From contig PLSM01000126.1 of assembly GCA_003165075.1 (NCBI GenBank), positions 20,247 through 56,484 of the forward strand: DNA of 36,238 nt, written 5' to 3'. The notes below the pieces were generated by a model. That model saw only the letters and a list, made by a program, of their open reading frames with translations, did not search any database and was not told where the DNA came from. Within the stretch, counting starts at the first letter, position 1. Each line of letters starts with the position of its first letter. The DNA comes from Acidobacteriaceae bacterium. Its GTDB lineage: Bacteria; Acidobacteriota; Terriglobia; Terriglobales; Acidobacteriaceae. Below are positions 35,280 to 36,238 of the stretch, piece after piece. A program made the translations under genes and the position numbers.

Positions 35280-35729
35280 TTACCGCCGCTCGCGAAAGAA
35301 GCTCCGCAATAACTCCCCCGCTTCCTCGCCCAGAGTTCCCTGCTCCACCTGCATCTGGTGATTCAGCCGCGGGTGATTGATCACCGCCAGTACCGACCCG
35401 GCTGCGCCTGCCTTGGGATCGGAAGCCGCATACACCAGCCGGTCAATCCGCGCATGAATCATGGCTCCCGCGCACATCGCGCAGGGCTCCAGCGTCACCA
35501 GGAGCGTGCATCCGCCTAGCCGGTGGTTATCCAGTGCTGCCGCCGCCGCGCGCAGAGCCACCATCTCCGCGTGCGCCGTGGGGTCGTTGTCGCGCAGCGT
35601 GCGATTCTGTCCCCGCGCGATGATTGCCCCCTCGTGCACCACCACCGCGCCAATCGGCACCTCGCCGGCCTCCGCGGCCAGGTGGGCTTCGGCCAGGGAT
35701 TCCTGCATCGCTTCGTGGTCGCCGGTCAT
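35280..35729 (-). CDS. tadA: tRNA adenosine(34) deaminase
   Basis: A 149-aa zinc deaminase converting A34 to inosine in tRNA-Arg(ACG). The zinc and proton-shuttle motif HAE is at 53-55 (H53, E55) and PCAMC supplies C83 and C86; DPKAGAAGS and LNHQ further on match TadA rather than cytidine or guanine deaminases. ATG 35729 gives a family-like N-terminus; a longer frame to 35792 runs into the agmatine deiminase gene. It starts about 5 bases after the stop of that gene, so they are probably co-transcribed. Confidence 0.92.
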   Translation of the reverse strand: MTGDHEAMQESLAEAHLAAEAGEVPIGAVVVHEGAIIARGQNRTLRDNDPTAHAEMVALRAAAAALDNHRLGGCTLLVTLEPCAMCAGAMIHARIDRLVYAASDPKAGAAGSVLAVINHPRLNHQMQVEQGTLGEEAGELLRSFFRERR

Positions 35730-35734
35730 GGTCA

Positions 35735-36238
35735 CTATGCTAGCCCGGCCGGCTGCTGCTGGGTCATACAATGCAGCGCGCCCAATCCCCATATCAGGTC
35801 CACGCTGTGGATCCCGATCACTTCCCGCTCTGGGAACACTTCGGCCAGAATATTCAGCGCCACGCGGTCGTTTCTATCGTGAAAGGTCGGCGCCAGCACC
35901 AGCCCGTTGGCCAGGTAGAAGTTGGCATAGCTCGCCGGCAACCGCTGCCCGCGAAAGATCACCGGCCGCGGCATCGGCAGTTCCACCAGCGTGAACTGCT
36001 TTCCGTCCCCGGTGCGCGCAGCCTTCAGGCGGTCCAGATTTTCAGCCAGTGGCAAGTGATTGCGGTCGCTCGTATCCGGCTCGACGGCAGTGATGATCGT
36101 CGTCGGCCCCACAAATCGTGAAATGTCATCCACATGCCCATGCGTGTCGTCGCCCGCAATCCCGCGATGGAGCCAGATCACCTGCTCAATACCCAGAAAA
36201 TCGTGAAACGCCTGCTCCAGTTGTGCACGGCTGACGCC
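35735..36238 (-). CDS. aguA: Agmatine deiminase, C-terminal part (runs off the window)
   Basis: The frame is open to the right edge; 167 codons are visible. Agmatine deiminase converts agmatine to N-carbamoylputrescine. Motifs of the guanidine-modifying fold are GDDTHGHVDDISRFV with the catalytic His and Asp, VELPMPRP, SYANFYLANGLVLAPTF, and the C-terminal GLGALHCMTQQQPA holding the nucleophile Cys. Both the visible length and motif order fit the second half of a protein of about 350 aa. The N-terminus lies beyond the window. Confidence 0.92.
   Translation of the reverse strand, partial: GVSRAQLEQAFHDFLGIEQVIWLHRGIAGDDTHGHVDDISRFVGPTTIITAVEPDTSDRNHLPLAENLDRLKAARTGDGKQFTLVELPMPRPVIFRGQRLPASYANFYLANGLVLAPTFHDRNDRVALNILAEVFPEREVIGIHSVDLIWGLGALHCMTQQQPAGLA

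Noticed and set aside
35735..35792. Longer tadA start at 35792
   Set aside because: The extra 21 codons overlap the end of the agmatine deiminase gene and are unlike TadA N-termini; ATG 35729 fits.

Overview
The window reads as a chromosomal segment of a moderately high-GC Gram-negative bacterium. My best inference is an acidobacterium of the Terriglobia type. This rests on overall gene style: diderm genes (lnt, dsbD), an F0-only atp cluster, small Lys/Arg-rich proteins, many secreted hypotheticals and short intergenic hairpin repeats. No rRNA or single-copy marker in the window settles the taxonomy. I see no prophage, insertion sequence, CRISPR array, tRNA or rRNA. Genes are densely packed and mostly housekeeping, with several ATGA stop/start overlaps.

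Layout. 1-6.6 kb: secreted alpha/beta hydrolase, DUF92 membrane protein, a tsaC-ydcF-like pair on the minus strand, then a SpoU rRNA methyltransferase overlapping rarA, and an AT-richer membrane protein of unknown function. 6.8-12.3 kb (minus strand): lnt, prfB (with an intact +1 programmed frameshift), a CoA-binding protein and dsbD. 12.5-15.8 kb (plus strand): a 41-codon membrane micro-ORF, a large APC permease with a cytoplasmic C-terminal domain, and a 75-aa basic protein with its own promoter, strong Shine-Dalgarno sequence and terminator. 15.8-18.8 kb: UPF0173 metallohydrolase, a methyltransferase-like protein and a bactofilin, then a secreted hypothetical protein. 19.0-21.1 kb (minus strand): an F0-only ATP synthase cluster (atpZ, atpI-like, atpB, atpE) closed by a terminator. 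21.1-23.6 kb: lysS and ymdB, separated by a perfect 38-bp palindrome built on a 7-bp period. 23.7-26.4 kb: a secreted gene broken by a one-base frameshift, and a secreted repeat-type protein behind a near-consensus promoter. 26.4-29.1 kb: the metY-metX methionine operon. 29.3-36.2 kb: a Tat-type GH78-like rhamnosidase, ubiX with a TPR-like gene, purB, a glutaredoxin-like protein, a DUF985 cupin, tadA and the C-terminal part of an agmatine deiminase that runs off the end.

The most interesting signal is in front of metY-metX. A TTGACT-N18-GATACT promoter is followed at once by a short open frame dense in Met and Cys codons (MAMCMCRAC core). Next comes an intrinsic terminator (11-bp stem, GAAG loop, T-rich tail) that lies before the metY Shine-Dalgarno sequence and start. 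This is the layout of a transcription-attenuation leader sensing sulfur amino acids, where a SAM riboswitch would be the usual expectation; I cannot find a SAM riboswitch core there. Other points: three copies of a 'GGTGCCC-stem-GGGAA' hairpin element, and -10-like hexamers placed 6-8 nt before several start codons that lack a usable Shine-Dalgarno sequence, suggesting leaderless transcripts.
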